From Apostichopus japonicus (taxonomy: Eukaryota; Echinodermata; Holothuroidea; Aspidochirotida; Stichopodidae): a stretch of DNA of 64,000 nt. Where the stretch lies: NCBI RefSeq assembly GCF_037975245.1, contig NC_092569.1, forward strand, positions 5,758,501 through 5,822,500, written 5' to 3'. Below, one piece after another: positions 49,401 to 58,540 of the stretch. How positions within the stretch are numbered: the first letter of the stretch is position 1; each line of letters begins with the position of its first letter. The translations under genes were made by a program, and so were the position numbers. The notes under the pieces were generated by a model. The model searched no databases. It worked only from the letters and a program-made list of their open reading frames with translations, and had not been told where the DNA came from.

Positions 49401-51661
49401 TTCACCAGATATAGCACTAAATTGCATCGTATGACCCTTAATTATTTAAAAACATTATCAAAGGGAATGGGTTAATTTCCATTTTTTGGTATAACTTTTT
49501 TATCCACCTCAATTAAAAACATACATATCGGACAGACTACAGTAAGCCCGAAAATTCTTGAACACAAAGTTACGTCAAGTTACAAAATATAGCACCAGAT
49601 TGCATCTAAGGACCCTAAAGTAATCAAAATTTCTCAAAGGCGCGGGGGATACCTCTCCCCTTAGACCCCTCCCCCAGGACGGCATTCACAAATAAACATT
49701 GTGCCCCCCTAAATAAGTGCTGTGCCCTCAAGATTGACATGTCTGGCGACGCCACTGATCAGATCAGCAAGCTATTTGTAGCACTTGTCAGTTCACTTGA
49801 AGGTATGTGAGACAATTTTGCCAGCACAGAATTTAGACATTTCACTGAAAGACCATTTCTTACAGTCGGTACAGCACAGATGATTCAGTTTCTGCTGAGT
49901 TGAGGATATTACATGCCTCACTGTACCTCACATACAGGAAATGTCAGGCATTTCAATATTTAATTCAGATCTGATTTATTTCTAACCTATTGTTTTTATC
50001 TCTTCTCCTTTGACATGGGGTCACCCCTCCACCCCCTCTGGATCCATCCTTAGTTAGGAAACATGTGAAGTTACAATGCACCACCATAACCTATCAGGAT
50101 GCACTTCTTGAATTTCATTTCTTACAGTCGGTACAGCACAGATGATTCAGTTTCTGCTGAACTGATGATAATATATACCTCACTGTACCTCACATACTGG
50201 AAATGTCATGCATTTCAATGTGTAATTCAGATCTGGTTTATTTCTAACCTTTCTTCTCATTTGACATGGGGTCGCCCCTCCACCCCCTCTGGATCCATCC
50301 TTAGTTAGAAACATGTGAAGTTACCATGCACCACTATAACCTATCATGAGGCACTTTTAGAATTTCATTATTTAACCATAGCAATGGCATATAAACCCAA
50401 CTTAAAGTCTCAAAGTGTGCCAGCTTTTCAACAAACATGAAGTTAGATGACGAATATAAATTTCCATAGCTAACTTAGTTCCTGACTGACACTATCCAGT
50501 TATGTTTTCCATGTTAGTTAACCAATTATATATCACCTCAATTCTTTATTTTATTCAATGGAAAGAATGAACGATATGTCCCCAAATTATTCTTTCTAGA
50601 CCTTTGTTGTTGCATTTGTTATATTGGTACTAAAACATAGGATAACATCAACAGATTATCTGTACTTCATAAAGCAATTAATGGAAAGACTGCTATTCCT
50701 ATCCCATCCTTCATTAAGAAGCCAGCTCGTACAACTAGACAACTCAATCAAGCTAAGTTCATCCAACTTCGCTGCAAAACAGATGATTACAAATATAGTT
50801 TTTTTTTCCAAGAACGATAACAGAATGGAACTCTTTGCCTCCAGAATTGATTTCAATAACGTCTGCTGACAATTTCAAAGTGAAAACATCTAGGTACTTA
50901 GCAGAGATTTAATATGCAACACATGACTTGATGATGTCACTAATCATCCTTTGAGAGATGGACACCAGTCTATTGCAGAGTACCGATGTAGATGTACTGT
51001 AGAACATTTGTAACTCATGCATGTGATTATTAGTGAAGCTACTTCCACGGAAATTGCCCACATTTTCATCAATACCTTTCAGTATACTTCAAATGTATAC
51101 GTGCATGTGGTTAAGACATTGAAATATCACAGCAGTTACATATTATAGAAATTCACAAGTCAACGTGTAAAATTTGCCTCCACTGGACCCACCCAGCTAC
51201 TACAGTACTGGCAGTAGGCCTAACATAACTTAAACTCTAGGCTATACCAAAATTATACATCAAACTTAGCAATTAGAATTGACTTTCCCAACTCAAAGTA
51301 GATAACAGTTCAATGTTGAATTTTTTAACAAAATCGTTAACTGTTAAAATTGTTACATGGCACTGTGAAACACATTTATTCCTAGACCAAATGACCAAGC
51401 TCCTCCCGAGTACTGCGTTGATAAAACAAAGTCGTGGAACTAGTATGTGTGATAGACTTGCGTTAAAATGTAGACTTGCAATTCTCATGCACCATCAGGA
51501 AAGTTTGGTGGATCGAATGTATGCACACTTCTTGAAAGAATTCATGTAACATTTCATCACTCTCCAATCTCTTTCATTCGTGTGGTGTCATTGGTAGGTC
51601 AAGTTACTGGTGTAAATACCTGAAATTCGAGGCCGTAAATGACAGGCGCGTCGTCTTCCAT
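37299..51661 (-). CDS. EIPR1: EARP and GARP complex-interacting protein 1 (EIPR1/TSSC1), complete, 9 coding exons
   Basis: Coding exons in gene order are 51620-51661, 48279-48362, 46022-46154, 45638-45806, 44966-45065, 44231-44367, 42913-43080, 38673-38870 and 37299-37473. They total 1206 nt, i.e. 401 residues plus TGA, against about 387 in vertebrates. All junctions are GT-AG and all phases agree. The start reads [14 protein letters not shown], which matches the vertebrate N-terminus as I recall it. WD40 landmarks are LLWDL (~164-168), RGWDVRSM (~213-220), KFWDIR (258-263) and the HSHW of the next blade (275-278). An acidic linker occupies about 317-343 and the C-terminus ends in KYKILL. In animals EIPR1 is a cytosolic beta-propeller that binds the EARP and GARP tethering complexes and acts in endosomal recycling and dense-core vesicle biogenesis. 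Donors of exons 2, 4 and 7 are duplicated in tandem. Identification is secure; UTR limits are not determined. Confidence 0.95.
38500..38552 (+). repeat. ~18-bp tandem repeat in EIPR1 intron 8
   Basis: CAACAATGTCAATATTCAA, CAATGTCAATATCCAACAA and TATCAACATCCAGCAA form about three related copies. Its position is 120-170 bp downstream of the exon 8 donor in gene orientation. Confidence 0.7.
38673..38870 (-). CDS. EIPR1: EIPR1 coding exon 8
   Basis: 198 nt from acceptor GATTGCAG to donor GATAG|GTGAGG. The first G completes the split W codon. It encodes [19 protein letters not shown] to [15 protein letters not shown], then a strongly acidic linker rich in D and E that corresponds to the acidic loop of vertebrate EIPR1. 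Confidence 0.95.
39079..42970 (-). repeat. 72-bp tandem array, ~54 copies of the exon 7/intron 7 boundary
   Basis: In gene orientation each unit is 55 bp of exon sequence (starting GGGATATAAGAAATC, ending CATTCTCACTG) plus 17 bp of intron (GTGAGTGTTTTTCTTTT). The right-hand unit is the true end of exon 7. The array fills about 96% of the 4.04-kb intron 7. Copies are highly similar; variants cluster into higher-order blocks of 3 units (216 bp) near 42.17-42.9 kb and an 11-unit block near 39.9-40.7 kb. Most copies keep a GTGAGTG donor, others have CT or AT instead of GT. Because 72 is a multiple of 3, long open frames appear on both strands; these are not genes. Confidence 0.95.
42913..43080 (-). 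CDS. EIPR1: EIPR1 coding exon 7 (source of the 72-bp array)
   Basis: 168 nt from acceptor TGTCCACAG to donor CACTG|GTGAGTG. It encodes [32 protein letters not shown] and ends LSLSDHSHW, the W codon being split TG|G across the intron. The last 55 nt are the exonic part of the 72-bp unit repeated about 54 times downstream. The most upstream donor (42912) is the one that keeps the frame; read-through gives TGG TGA. Confidence 0.95.
44231..44367 (-). CDS. EIPR1: EIPR1 coding exon 6
   Basis: 137 nt from acceptor CCCCTACAG to donor ATGAA|GTAGGT. It encodes [15 protein letters not shown] to [18 protein letters not shown] and RGWDVRSM. This is one of the best conserved stretches of the family. Confidence 0.95.
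44966..45065 (-). CDS. EIPR1: EIPR1 coding exon 5
   Basis: 100 nt. The first base completes a serine codon, then [15 protein letters not shown] to HILLWDL, a WD40 blade ending in the WD dipeptide. The acceptor is TTTCCATAG and the donor AAG|GTTAGT. The open frame continues upstream of the acceptor, so an ORF caller would give a false Met start. Confidence 0.92.
45422..45667 (-). repeat. Three-copy minisatellite containing the exon 4 5' splice site
   Basis: Three diverged direct copies share the segment reading, in gene orientation, GGGGATTCGGAAGTG, then a TAG|GTAGGCC donor at 45638, 45539 and 45464, then a GTTTGGGATT tail. The first is the genuine exon 4 end. Spacings of 99 and 75 bp arise from unequal linker lengths between copies. 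Confidence 0.85.
45638..45806 (-). CDS. EIPR1: EIPR1 coding exon 4 (3' end lies in a three-copy minisatellite)
   Basis: 169 nt after acceptor TTCTTCAG. It encodes [17 protein letters not shown], a low-complexity acidic stretch, then [18 protein letters not shown]. The donor GTTAG|GTAGGC was chosen because it gives phase 2, fits the first base of exon 5, and makes the protein exactly as long here as the vertebrate protein between LC and the next VxWEP. Similar donors occur again 99 and 174 bp further on. Confidence 0.88.
46022..46154 (-). CDS. EIPR1: EIPR1 coding exon 3
   Basis: 133 nt, starting in phase 0 after acceptor CTGTAG and ending one base into a codon before GTAAGA. It encodes [11 protein letters not shown] to REGEIWQL, the first propeller blade; the GEIW motif is characteristic of the family. 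Confidence 0.94.
47759..48097 (+). mobile_element. MITE with TTAA target, copy 3, in EIPR1 intron 2
   Basis: About 339 bp flanked on both sides by TTAA (47755-47758 and 48098-48101). The ends AGGCATTGAATACTCGCGC and GGGCAAGTCTTCAATGCTT are inverted repeats. It is the most intact of the three copies and sits antisense in EIPR1 intron 2. Confidence 0.8.
48204..48285 (-). repeat. 41-bp tandem duplication of the exon 2 5' splice site
   Basis: Two near-identical adjacent copies run from GAGAAGTGTTT to TTACCTGGTT on the plus strand. Each carries the last six exon bases and the donor AACCAG|GTAAGTACTG. Use of the distal donor (exon low end 48238) would add 41 nt and shift the frame. Confidence 0.9.
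48279..48362 (-). CDS. EIPR1: EIPR1 coding exon 2
   Basis: 84 nt, 28 codons, phase 0 to phase 0. The acceptor is a pyrimidine-rich tract ending GAACAG, and the exon reads [13 protein letters not shown] onward through FLVGTQSL to KSDNQ. The donor is CAG|GTAAGT. A second identical donor lies 41 bp further into the intron because of a tandem duplication. Confidence 0.95.
49854..50371 (+). repeat. 262-bp tandem duplication in EIPR1 intron 1
   Basis: Two adjacent direct copies begin CATTTCTTACAGTCGGTACA and end near GCACTT(C)TTGAATTTCA. They share CTCACTGTACCTCACATAC and CCCTCTGGATCCATCCTTAG. Divergence of roughly 10% by eye. Confidence 0.85.
50641..50912 (+). mobile_element. LINE reverse-transcriptase C-terminal fragment, frameshifted, in EIPR1 intron 1
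   Basis: One frame reads [17 protein letters not shown] and then a poly-T run near 50799 breaks it. The continuation in another frame reads [14 protein letters not shown], typical of the end of LINE ORF2. The extra T residues and the truncation mark it as a dead copy. Confidence 0.7.
51620..51661 (-). CDS. EIPR1: EIPR1 coding exon 1
   Basis: The ATG is read at 51661-51659 and followed by 14 codons ([14 protein letters not shown]). The donor is CAG|GTATTT and the exon ends in phase 0. The next in-frame family residues (ARAL-type) resume in exon 2. An inverted-repeat element starts only about 60 bp upstream of the ATG, so 5' UTR and core promoter must be very short or overlap that element. Confidence 0.93.
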
Positions 51662-51720
51662 CTTCTACTGTAAGTTCTCAGTTCTAGCCTAATAATACCA
51701 TACGTAAATATGGACCGCCC

Positions 51721-52201
51721 CTATGGCAAGCCATGTGGGACAAACACCGCATAATATATCGGTGTATTAATTTGAATATATATATACGAATATTGTTTCG
51801 AATACAAACACGTATTAAGTCGAATACATATGAGGATTAATTCGACTATTTACACATCTTTATTCAAATATATACACGTATTAAATCATGCTGTTGTCTA
51901 GATCAAGTACGTTAGGCCTGGGTGTACGTCAATAGAGACTAACTTTGTAATCTCTCATTTATTGCACTGGCGAGGCTACAATGTGATAACTCTCGAAACT
52001 CCTTTGTGAAAGCTAGTATAAGACATGCTAGTTGTTGTCTGATATAATACGCGTATATAATCGAATTAATACGAGGATATATATGGCTTGCCAGTTTTTG
52101 TCTGATTTAAAGCGCGTATATATATTCGAATTAACACGCGTATATATTCGTATTAATACGAAGTTATAGTATACGTTGTTTGTTATATATGGCTTGCCAT
52201 A
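51721..52201. mobile_element. Inverted-repeat element directly upstream of EIPR1
   Basis: About 480 bp bounded by TATGGCAAGCCAT on the left and ATGGCTTGCCAT on the right, with another ATGGCTTGCCAG inside near 52085. The interior is very AT-rich and built of variants of TTCGAATTAATACGCGTATA in both orientations. It could be a MITE of unassigned superfamily. It begins about 60 bp upstream of the EIPR1 start codon. Confidence 0.65.
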
Positions 52202-52947
52202 CGCGCCGGCTAACTATACTGTATCAACGCAAAAAACAAAAACAAGAAACTACCAACCATGGAGGGTCATATGACGTGCTCCTTTGTATACCTCAGCTCT
52301 TATAGTAATCCTCGAATGTGTATTATACAACTACTAATGTCATGAGCAATAGCTACAACATTCCTTGTAAAGCAGCGCGAACCATGAAATCTAGATAAGT
52401 GGTACATTTTACCATTGTTTACCTCAAGTTTCAATTCCAAAATTGCCATTTTGAGTATTTTCTTTCTAACAATCAACCTTCAGCTGGAACGAATGCACCT
52501 TATCAGAACTGTACACAAATGTACTTAGACACGAGAAGCAGACGACAGGACTCATTGTTCCTTGCCAATTTTGCACGTAAGCAAGCGCGTAATTATACCA
52601 TATAGGAGTGACCGTAAGCAAACCTATAACCAATTATTCTCATATTTAACGAAAATACCCGTTATAGTGGCGTTCTTTTGTCTATGGAATGAAAAGGGTT
52701 AAATATTATGTTGAGCACTTGGGGGAACGTACTTTTACCTACTCTACTGTTGAGTGTATTAAATTCGATGACCTTTTGGCGTGCCATAGTAGCGTTGCCA
52801 GTTTAGAGTAGTAGTGTACCTTTTATATTACCCCTTTATATAGTATTTTCAAAAGCAAATACATAAGCCGTAACATTAAGCTTAGGATTTTCGAGGCTTT
52901 ATTAAAGAGTATTTTCTTGGGGAACAACGAAAGACCTTGATCGCAAA

Positions 52948-53312
52948 ATGGACACTTTTCAAAGGAGACTACTTCGTAATATTCTCGACATCAGATGGAC
53001 CAATAACAATTGGTTATCAAACGATAAGCTCTACAATGAAACCAACCAAACACCTTGGTCATCCCTAGTCGCACATAGAAGATTGAGATTTTTCGGTCAT
53101 GTAGCAAGACTGCAGCAGGACGCTCCAGCAAAGGTTGTTTTAAGAGAAGCATCGAGACATACTGCTAAACCAATAGGAAGTCCTGTGACTACCTTGCTTG
53201 GAAAATAATGTCGCAATTTAAAGACGTTGACATTAAAACTTTCGAGGAAGTATTAAACCTTGCGCAAGATCGTGATACGTGGCGGAGGTTGATCACTGAG
53301 CATGTCGGATAG
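52948..53312 (+). mobile_element. LINE ORF2 C-terminal tail fragment, frameshifted
   Basis: Reads FQRRLLRNILDIRWTN, then RRLRFFGHVARLQQD, and in another frame DRDTWRRLITEHVG. These are the standard tail motifs of non-LTR retrotransposon polyproteins (RRILxIRW, FGHVxR, DRxxWR). A frame break near 53200 and the lack of a reverse transcriptase show it is a relic. Confidence 0.8.
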
Positions 53313-53814
53313 TAGCACCTCAGTTTAGGATGATAGTAGCACCCCCAGTTTAGAGTAGAATTAAGCACCTCCTGTTATATATGTTATATATATATGTTAT
53401 ATATCACTCACTGTTTAGAGTAGTAACGCCACCTGTGGTCCTTTTATGCGTTCCATACATAACGGTATAGTCGACCGGACTGAATCTGGCAGGCACAGCA
53501 AGCAAACAAGCAAGTTTATACTCACAAGTAGGTATAAAGGGTCACCTGACAGTAACATTACAAACAACATGAATGATTAAGGCAAAGTGGGTAATATAAG
53601 AGAGTATGTTATGATACTTTGAAGAGTCCGCGTTAACGTGTCAACTATGTTAGTAACTGCATTGTTTGTCCGCACAATTGAAATAAAATTACCATTCTCA
53701 ACAGTGGCGTCCAAAGGACTGCAAAGGTGAAGAAGGGGGAGGGGAATTCCCCGACTGATTCAATGCAAAAATTACTACACGAAACAAGCAGAACAACAAC
53801 ACATGACAGCTTCC

Positions 53815-53875
53815 ATTAATTGCTTAATTTAACCCCGTGAAAATGTTTGTGTCATATATGACCATTATAAACTGA
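53815..53875 (-). repeat. Fragment of the ~200-bp repeat, reverse orientation
   Basis: The plus strand reads TTAATTGCTTAATTTAACCC, CGTGAAAATGTTTGTG, GACCATTATAAAC: the reverse complement of the conserved core of the 61-kb repeat. Confidence 0.6.
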
Positions 53876-53993
53876 CCTCAATTTGACCTTGACCTTTAAT
53901 GTTTGAAAAACTGGTGTCAAATTATTTCTGTCAATATGAGCGTGGTTACGCACTCCCTGATTTTTTTTCACTTGTATGTATCTATATATATTA

Positions 53994-54214
53994 GATCCTC
54001 CTGCAAGCAGGAACTCGCGAAGAAGCCTAATTGGCTTATCAAAGCCGCAAGCTGACCGAAGTCAATCTCTCACATTCATATTTAACGTCCATGATTACGA
54101 ATTGTTAATTGTCAACAACTCTGTAACTGGACGACATACATTAATCTGGGAGTGACTCGAACCGGGGACCTTATGATTGAAAGGCACCGGTGTTAACCAC
54201 TGAGCTAACACTCC
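53994..54214 (-). mobile_element. tRNA-derived SINE, near full length
   Basis: Read on the minus strand it starts GGAGTGTTAGCTCAGTGGTT (A box) and has GGTTCGAGTCACTCCC (B box and acceptor side), a complete tRNA-like head of about 70 bp. A ~150-bp body follows that is shared with the copy at 521-701. The head and body together define a SINE family rather than a tRNA gene. Confidence 0.8.
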
Positions 54215-55913
54215 ACTTCTTTGTGAAATTTTGTAAATGGGCAGATTTTAGCATCCGTATCTCTGTCATCTTGAATGCACTTTTAATATGACAGAGCCTA
54301 ATCTTTTATAAATACCCTGTAGCAAATTTGGAGGCCATTGACCTTCGTTCCGCTATTTTGTAAAATACCCCTTAGTTGAAAATGTAACGCGACATCCGCA
54401 CCAAGTGTCATATATAGACACTAGTTGGTTATTTTTGCCGCTATACTCGGTAAGGTAAGGGGTTTGGAAAGTGGGGTCATCGTGGTCCATACTTGGTCGG
54501 TAGGCAAAGGTTGGACCCCACTCGAATATCGTTTTATCCTTCTTCCTCGAGAAAAAACACATTAAAAAGTCAACTCATGGTCCTACCCTGCCCCTAACCA
54601 CAATGTTTTTGAATATTTTCTTTCTTTCTTCACTTCCGGTTGTCCGAATACGATTATTTTGTTCCCGTTGGATTCATCTCGAGGAATACTACACGAATGT
54701 GAGACCTATTATTTGACCATCCCACAGCCATTTTTTAAACTTAAGGCCCATTTTGGACTTAGGTGCCGCCCTTATGAACTTAGGGCCCACTGGTCCTAAT
54801 TCGGTTCAGGACCATTGGGTACGGATACTGATCCCTGGTCATAAGTACAAGGACCTGGACTCGAATACGGGTACCACAAACATTGAATTTGTCTTAATGA
54901 TGCGGAAAGATGTGAAAGAGTGAGAAATTAATGTTTACACACATTTTTGATTAGTTTTGGCAGAAGGAGGATTTCGAAGAACAACGATTTTTTTGTATAT
55001 TAAAAGTCCTTCTCACCCCTCATTCTCCTCTATCGCATGAGTTTTGGTGGTATTAATAAAATAACAATAAGAAATATAAGGAACTATAAGGGGCGTGTGA
55101 TGCCGTTGGTCATCATATATGTCGCCCTCTATTATAATTTAGGCTACCTGTCACTGTTTTTAGCAGCATATATGCTTTCCACATGGACAATGACGTAAGT
55201 ACTACAGGTCACGTGACGTCTGCTGACCAGCTCAGCTGAATCAGATCTCAGACTTTTGCGTTATTTTTATGTAGGGAGACTCATTCGCGTCGTTGAGCAG
55301 ACTCAGCAGAGTCTAACGATTCGATGGAATGTGTTAACTTGTGTCTGTAAGCTATCAGGTCAAATACGGGGTTGTATTATATAAGCTACCGTAAATCCTT
55401 CGCGGATATTTGATCCTACCGGTTATCACGAAATGCTAAATAGTCGAAAAATAATCTCACTTACAATCGTTTATAACGGTCATTTTACAAAGTTTTCACG
55501 GGGTTAAATGAAGCAATTAATTGGAGATGTCATTTTTCTCTGATGTCCTTGTTTATACATAGTATTGTGTTTGCAGTGATCCAATTAAGAGCGCTGCCAG
55601 AGGGTGTTACTAAAACGAATGACAATTGCGTTACACATAACGAATGACAATATGTTGTACACACTAAAAAATTGCGTTGACTAAAACGAATGACAGCACA
55701 GACATTTGCTTCAACCGGGTATCACAGTTCAGACTTCGTGTATTTAAGTACGTGACAAGATAAAAACGCACCTTATAGTAAGCGAAATTGTAAGTTTGAT
55801 TTTAAAAAGTAAATTTATCGTCATTTTTCCGATATTAATTGTTAGAAACTAACAATACTCTAATCTTGAAACGGCTTCAGTTATCTTTCTATATAAATCT
55901 ACATTGGTAAAAA

Positions 55914-56200
55914 CAAGGGCGTAGGAACCGGGGGGGCTGGGGGCGCCAGCCCCCCCCGGTGAAAAATATGGGGGGCGGAAGTATCATTCCGCCCCCCCGC
56001 TCCGCAAGTCAAAACACCCCTTTTTCATTTCCAAATGAGAAAAAAATCTCATTTGGAGCACCAAATTGCATCTAAGGCCAGGTGAAAATGCAAAATTATT
56101 TACAAAATGGAGTGGGATGTTGAAGTGTGCTATATTGCACCAAATTGCATCTGAGGCCACCTGGAAATGCAAAAAATGCAAAAAAAATTTCCTCAAATCA
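55914..56200. mobile_element. Same MITE family as 60110-60459, copy A, right end lost
   Basis: Starts CAAGGGCGTAGGAACC and follows copy B closely through the CTCATTTGGAGCACCAAATT and AAATTATTTACAAAATG blocks. Similarity fades near 56200 and the TTCCTACGCC end is not found. It is nested inside an older repeat. Confidence 0.7.
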
Positions 56201-56272
56201 TTTTTGCGCAGAAAACCAATAACCGCATTTACTCCACTCCGTTAATCATTCTATCTCCACTCAAGACTGTCC

Positions 56273-56400
56273 TTCGTTGTCCTTCGTTGTCATTCGCTGT
56301 CATTCGTTGTCATTCGTTGTCATTCGCTGTCATTCGCAAATGGTAATTAACCCTGTACAAAGTCAATTGTCATTCGGTCATTCGCTGTCATTCGTTTTAG
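56273..56400 (+). repeat. 10-bp tandem repeat TGTCATTCGT
   Basis: Seven or more consecutive decamers of TGTCATTCGT/TGTCATTCGC/TGTCCTTCGT, then scattered copies. The reverse complement ACGAATGACA occurs several times at 55615-55705, so the block forms the right subterminal part of an inverted-repeat element. Confidence 0.75.
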
Positions 56401-56636
56401 TTTGTCCCCTGCCAGAACACGCCTGCCCGATGGCATCTAAACTTGAATCACTTCGATTTTCACGAAATGTTACTAAAACCATGGAGGTAAAAACGAAAGA
56501 ATTATGTCCCTTACATTCGTTTATGATGGTTGGACAGGTGGAGTTATGTAAAATCTTAAAAATAATTAAAGTGCAGCATAGTCTTACAAGTTGAATGTTT
56601 AGTAACCTCTTTGCGGGCCTCCAAGCCAGAGATCCT

Positions 56637-57199
56637 TGTACAGATATACAGTGTTAGCCATTGTGCGTATGATTTGGTGCATGTACAGACATATTCTGCT
56701 TGGGGCCTACCTTGAAGATCCGGATATATCTAAAGCAGGGGTGGGCAACCTTTTTGAATGAATGGGCCAGATATAAGGAGTGAAAACTTGATTGGGCCGC
56801 ATCTAACCAACGACCTGCTGTTGATCTCAAACATTTGATTCCGAGGACTTTCAAGCAATTGGTGTGTATACTAAATCTGTATTCACAAAAACATAATGTC
56901 AATACAGTACAGTTGATAATTAATGGGGATAATAGGCCTACCTGACAGCATCATTAGTGCCGATGAATTCTGAGCGGCTATAGCTCGTTTTTTGTGATGA
57001 TGTAAAATAGATTGAATTTTTTCTTTTCTTGAGACTTCTCATGGGCCGCAACAAAATCACTGGCCGTATAGGTTGCCCACCCCTGGTGTACAGGTATACA
57101 GTATTAGCCATTGAACCAGCTGTTGTGCGTATGATATGGTGCATGTACATACACATTCTGCTTGGGGTCTACCTTGAAGATCCGGATATATCTAAAGTA
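56637..57199 (+). repeat. ~95-bp direct duplication flanking a hAT MITE
   Basis: The segment with TACAG(A/G)TATACAGT, TTAGCCATT, GCGTATGAT, CTGCTTGGGG and CTTGAAGATCCGGATATATC occurs at 56637-56735 and again at 57090-57199. The 350-bp MITE sits between the two copies. Confidence 0.75.
56736..57085. mobile_element. hAT MITE with CAGGGGTGGGCAACC ends
   Basis: 350 bp with well-matched terminal inverted repeats: CAGGGGTGGGCAACC on the left, GGTTGCCCACCCCTG on the right. This end sequence is typical of hAT non-autonomous elements. No 8-bp target duplication is visible at the present flanks. Confidence 0.8.
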
Positions 57200-57539
57200 T
57201 ATCTATAGGATAGTACTGAGGCCTGGCAAGTGGGGTCGTGGAGGTCACATGAGATGCGGGGGTGTCGTCCAGCCATGGGCATGAGGTTGGAATTATAATG
57301 GGTTTTACTGCGGACGCAAGTACAGTAGTAGGCAAGTTTTCTCTTTTGGATTTAGTACGTGAAAAGTAGTTATAAGAGACCTTCAGAGGGAAAGGAGTTA
57401 CCAAAATAAAGCCAATACAGAGAGTACGAGGAAAATCTTTCTGTCTGTATTTCTGTCATTCTCGACCTCGAAAACAATATGGTAGCAGGGAAAGGTCTCT
57501 CTAGAAAATTAAAACTGGCTCAGAATCAAAAATGTCGAA

Positions 57540-58540
57540 ATGGCAGCGGGAAATATAGCAGAGAATAAAAAAGTGAGGAGAAATCACAAAGGACAGTTGA
57601 CGAGGACTTCGGCTGCGTTGAAATCGTCTTGTTGCAAGGAGGAAGTTATACCTGATACTATAAAAGGAACTTTTGTAAAAAGGCAATTTGACGCGATTGA
57701 AGAAGTTCATCATGAATTGTTGGAGGTATTATCTGATTAGTAGGAGTTTGGTCATCAAAAAGAATTTTGTGGTGCCTGTTGCAGAAAAATGGAGTTCCGA
57801 CGAGGCGAGACTAAGTTACTTGATCCAGTTAACAAGAGGTAAGGCTATAGAAGTATAGTATCGAATGGTTTGTGCTTCTTGGTGAAAAGGGCCTCATATC
57901 AATCTTGCATGTATTGATGGATGAGATGTTAAACTGCCGAGTGAATATAACAACTCGGAAGCTCTATCGAAGCTATATATCAATTATGAAAGAGTACTAG
58001 ATAGAGCAGATGGGTTATGAGAGTCATTTGGATAACCCAGAACATTTGCTGAAGATTCGTTTAAGTTTTTCTTGCCATATAACGTGCAGAGAAAATGGGC
58101 AGTAAAGGCCCATGAGTTGATGAACAAGAATATTGAACCCAAGTTTCAAGACATGTCGGCATTTTTTTTAGAATACGAAGCTGCAGCACTGAATAGACTA
58201 TGTATTTGGGCGCGATCCCTTAAAAGAACAAAGAAGCAGAACAAAAACATTTGTTACAGAAATTAAAGAGAGTGAATATACCCGCAGTCCATGATGTGGG
58301 GGATTTCACAAAATTGTGGAATTTGCGAGTACTAAAATTACGAAAAATGGATGTCAATGAGTGTTGGGGTGTTTTGAGTGAGGAGAAATTATGCTTCAGG
58401 TAAACACCAATCCAAAACATTTGCAGACGAAAATTGCATTGTGGTATTGATGGTACTGTAGCTATAGCGACCATAACCGATTGCTGCGGTACCAATCAAT
58501 CCACATTCAAAGAGAGACGGCAAGATAATACCAGAGTGCA
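57540..58540 (+). pseudogene. Decayed BEL/Pao-type LTR retrotransposon gag
   Basis: Short open pieces in different frames resemble BEL/Pao gag: a start with RRNHKGQLTRT and QFDAIEEVHHELLE, a middle piece with LPYNVQRKWAVKAHEL, and a CF..C-like knuckle region near 58390 followed by HCGIDG. Stops and frameshifts separate them. A possible primer-binding site (TGGTAGCAGGG) lies at about 57480, after a stretch with AATAAA that could be LTR. No protease, reverse transcriptase or integrase is seen. This is an old, inactive copy. Confidence 0.6.

Larger units (their letters stand above)
55420..56560 (+). repeat. Copy of the ~200-bp repeat interrupted by nested insertions
   Basis: At 55430-55610 and again at 56400-56540 the sequence follows the 61.2-62-kb repeat (TTTTCACGGGGTTAAAT; CACTTCGATTTTCACGAAAT). 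Between them are direct and inverted copies of ACGAATGACA/TGTCATTCGT and the hAT-like MITE starting at 55914. The ends of the insert, ACTAAAACGAATGACA and TGTCATTCGTTTTAGT, are inverted repeats. Confidence 0.6.
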
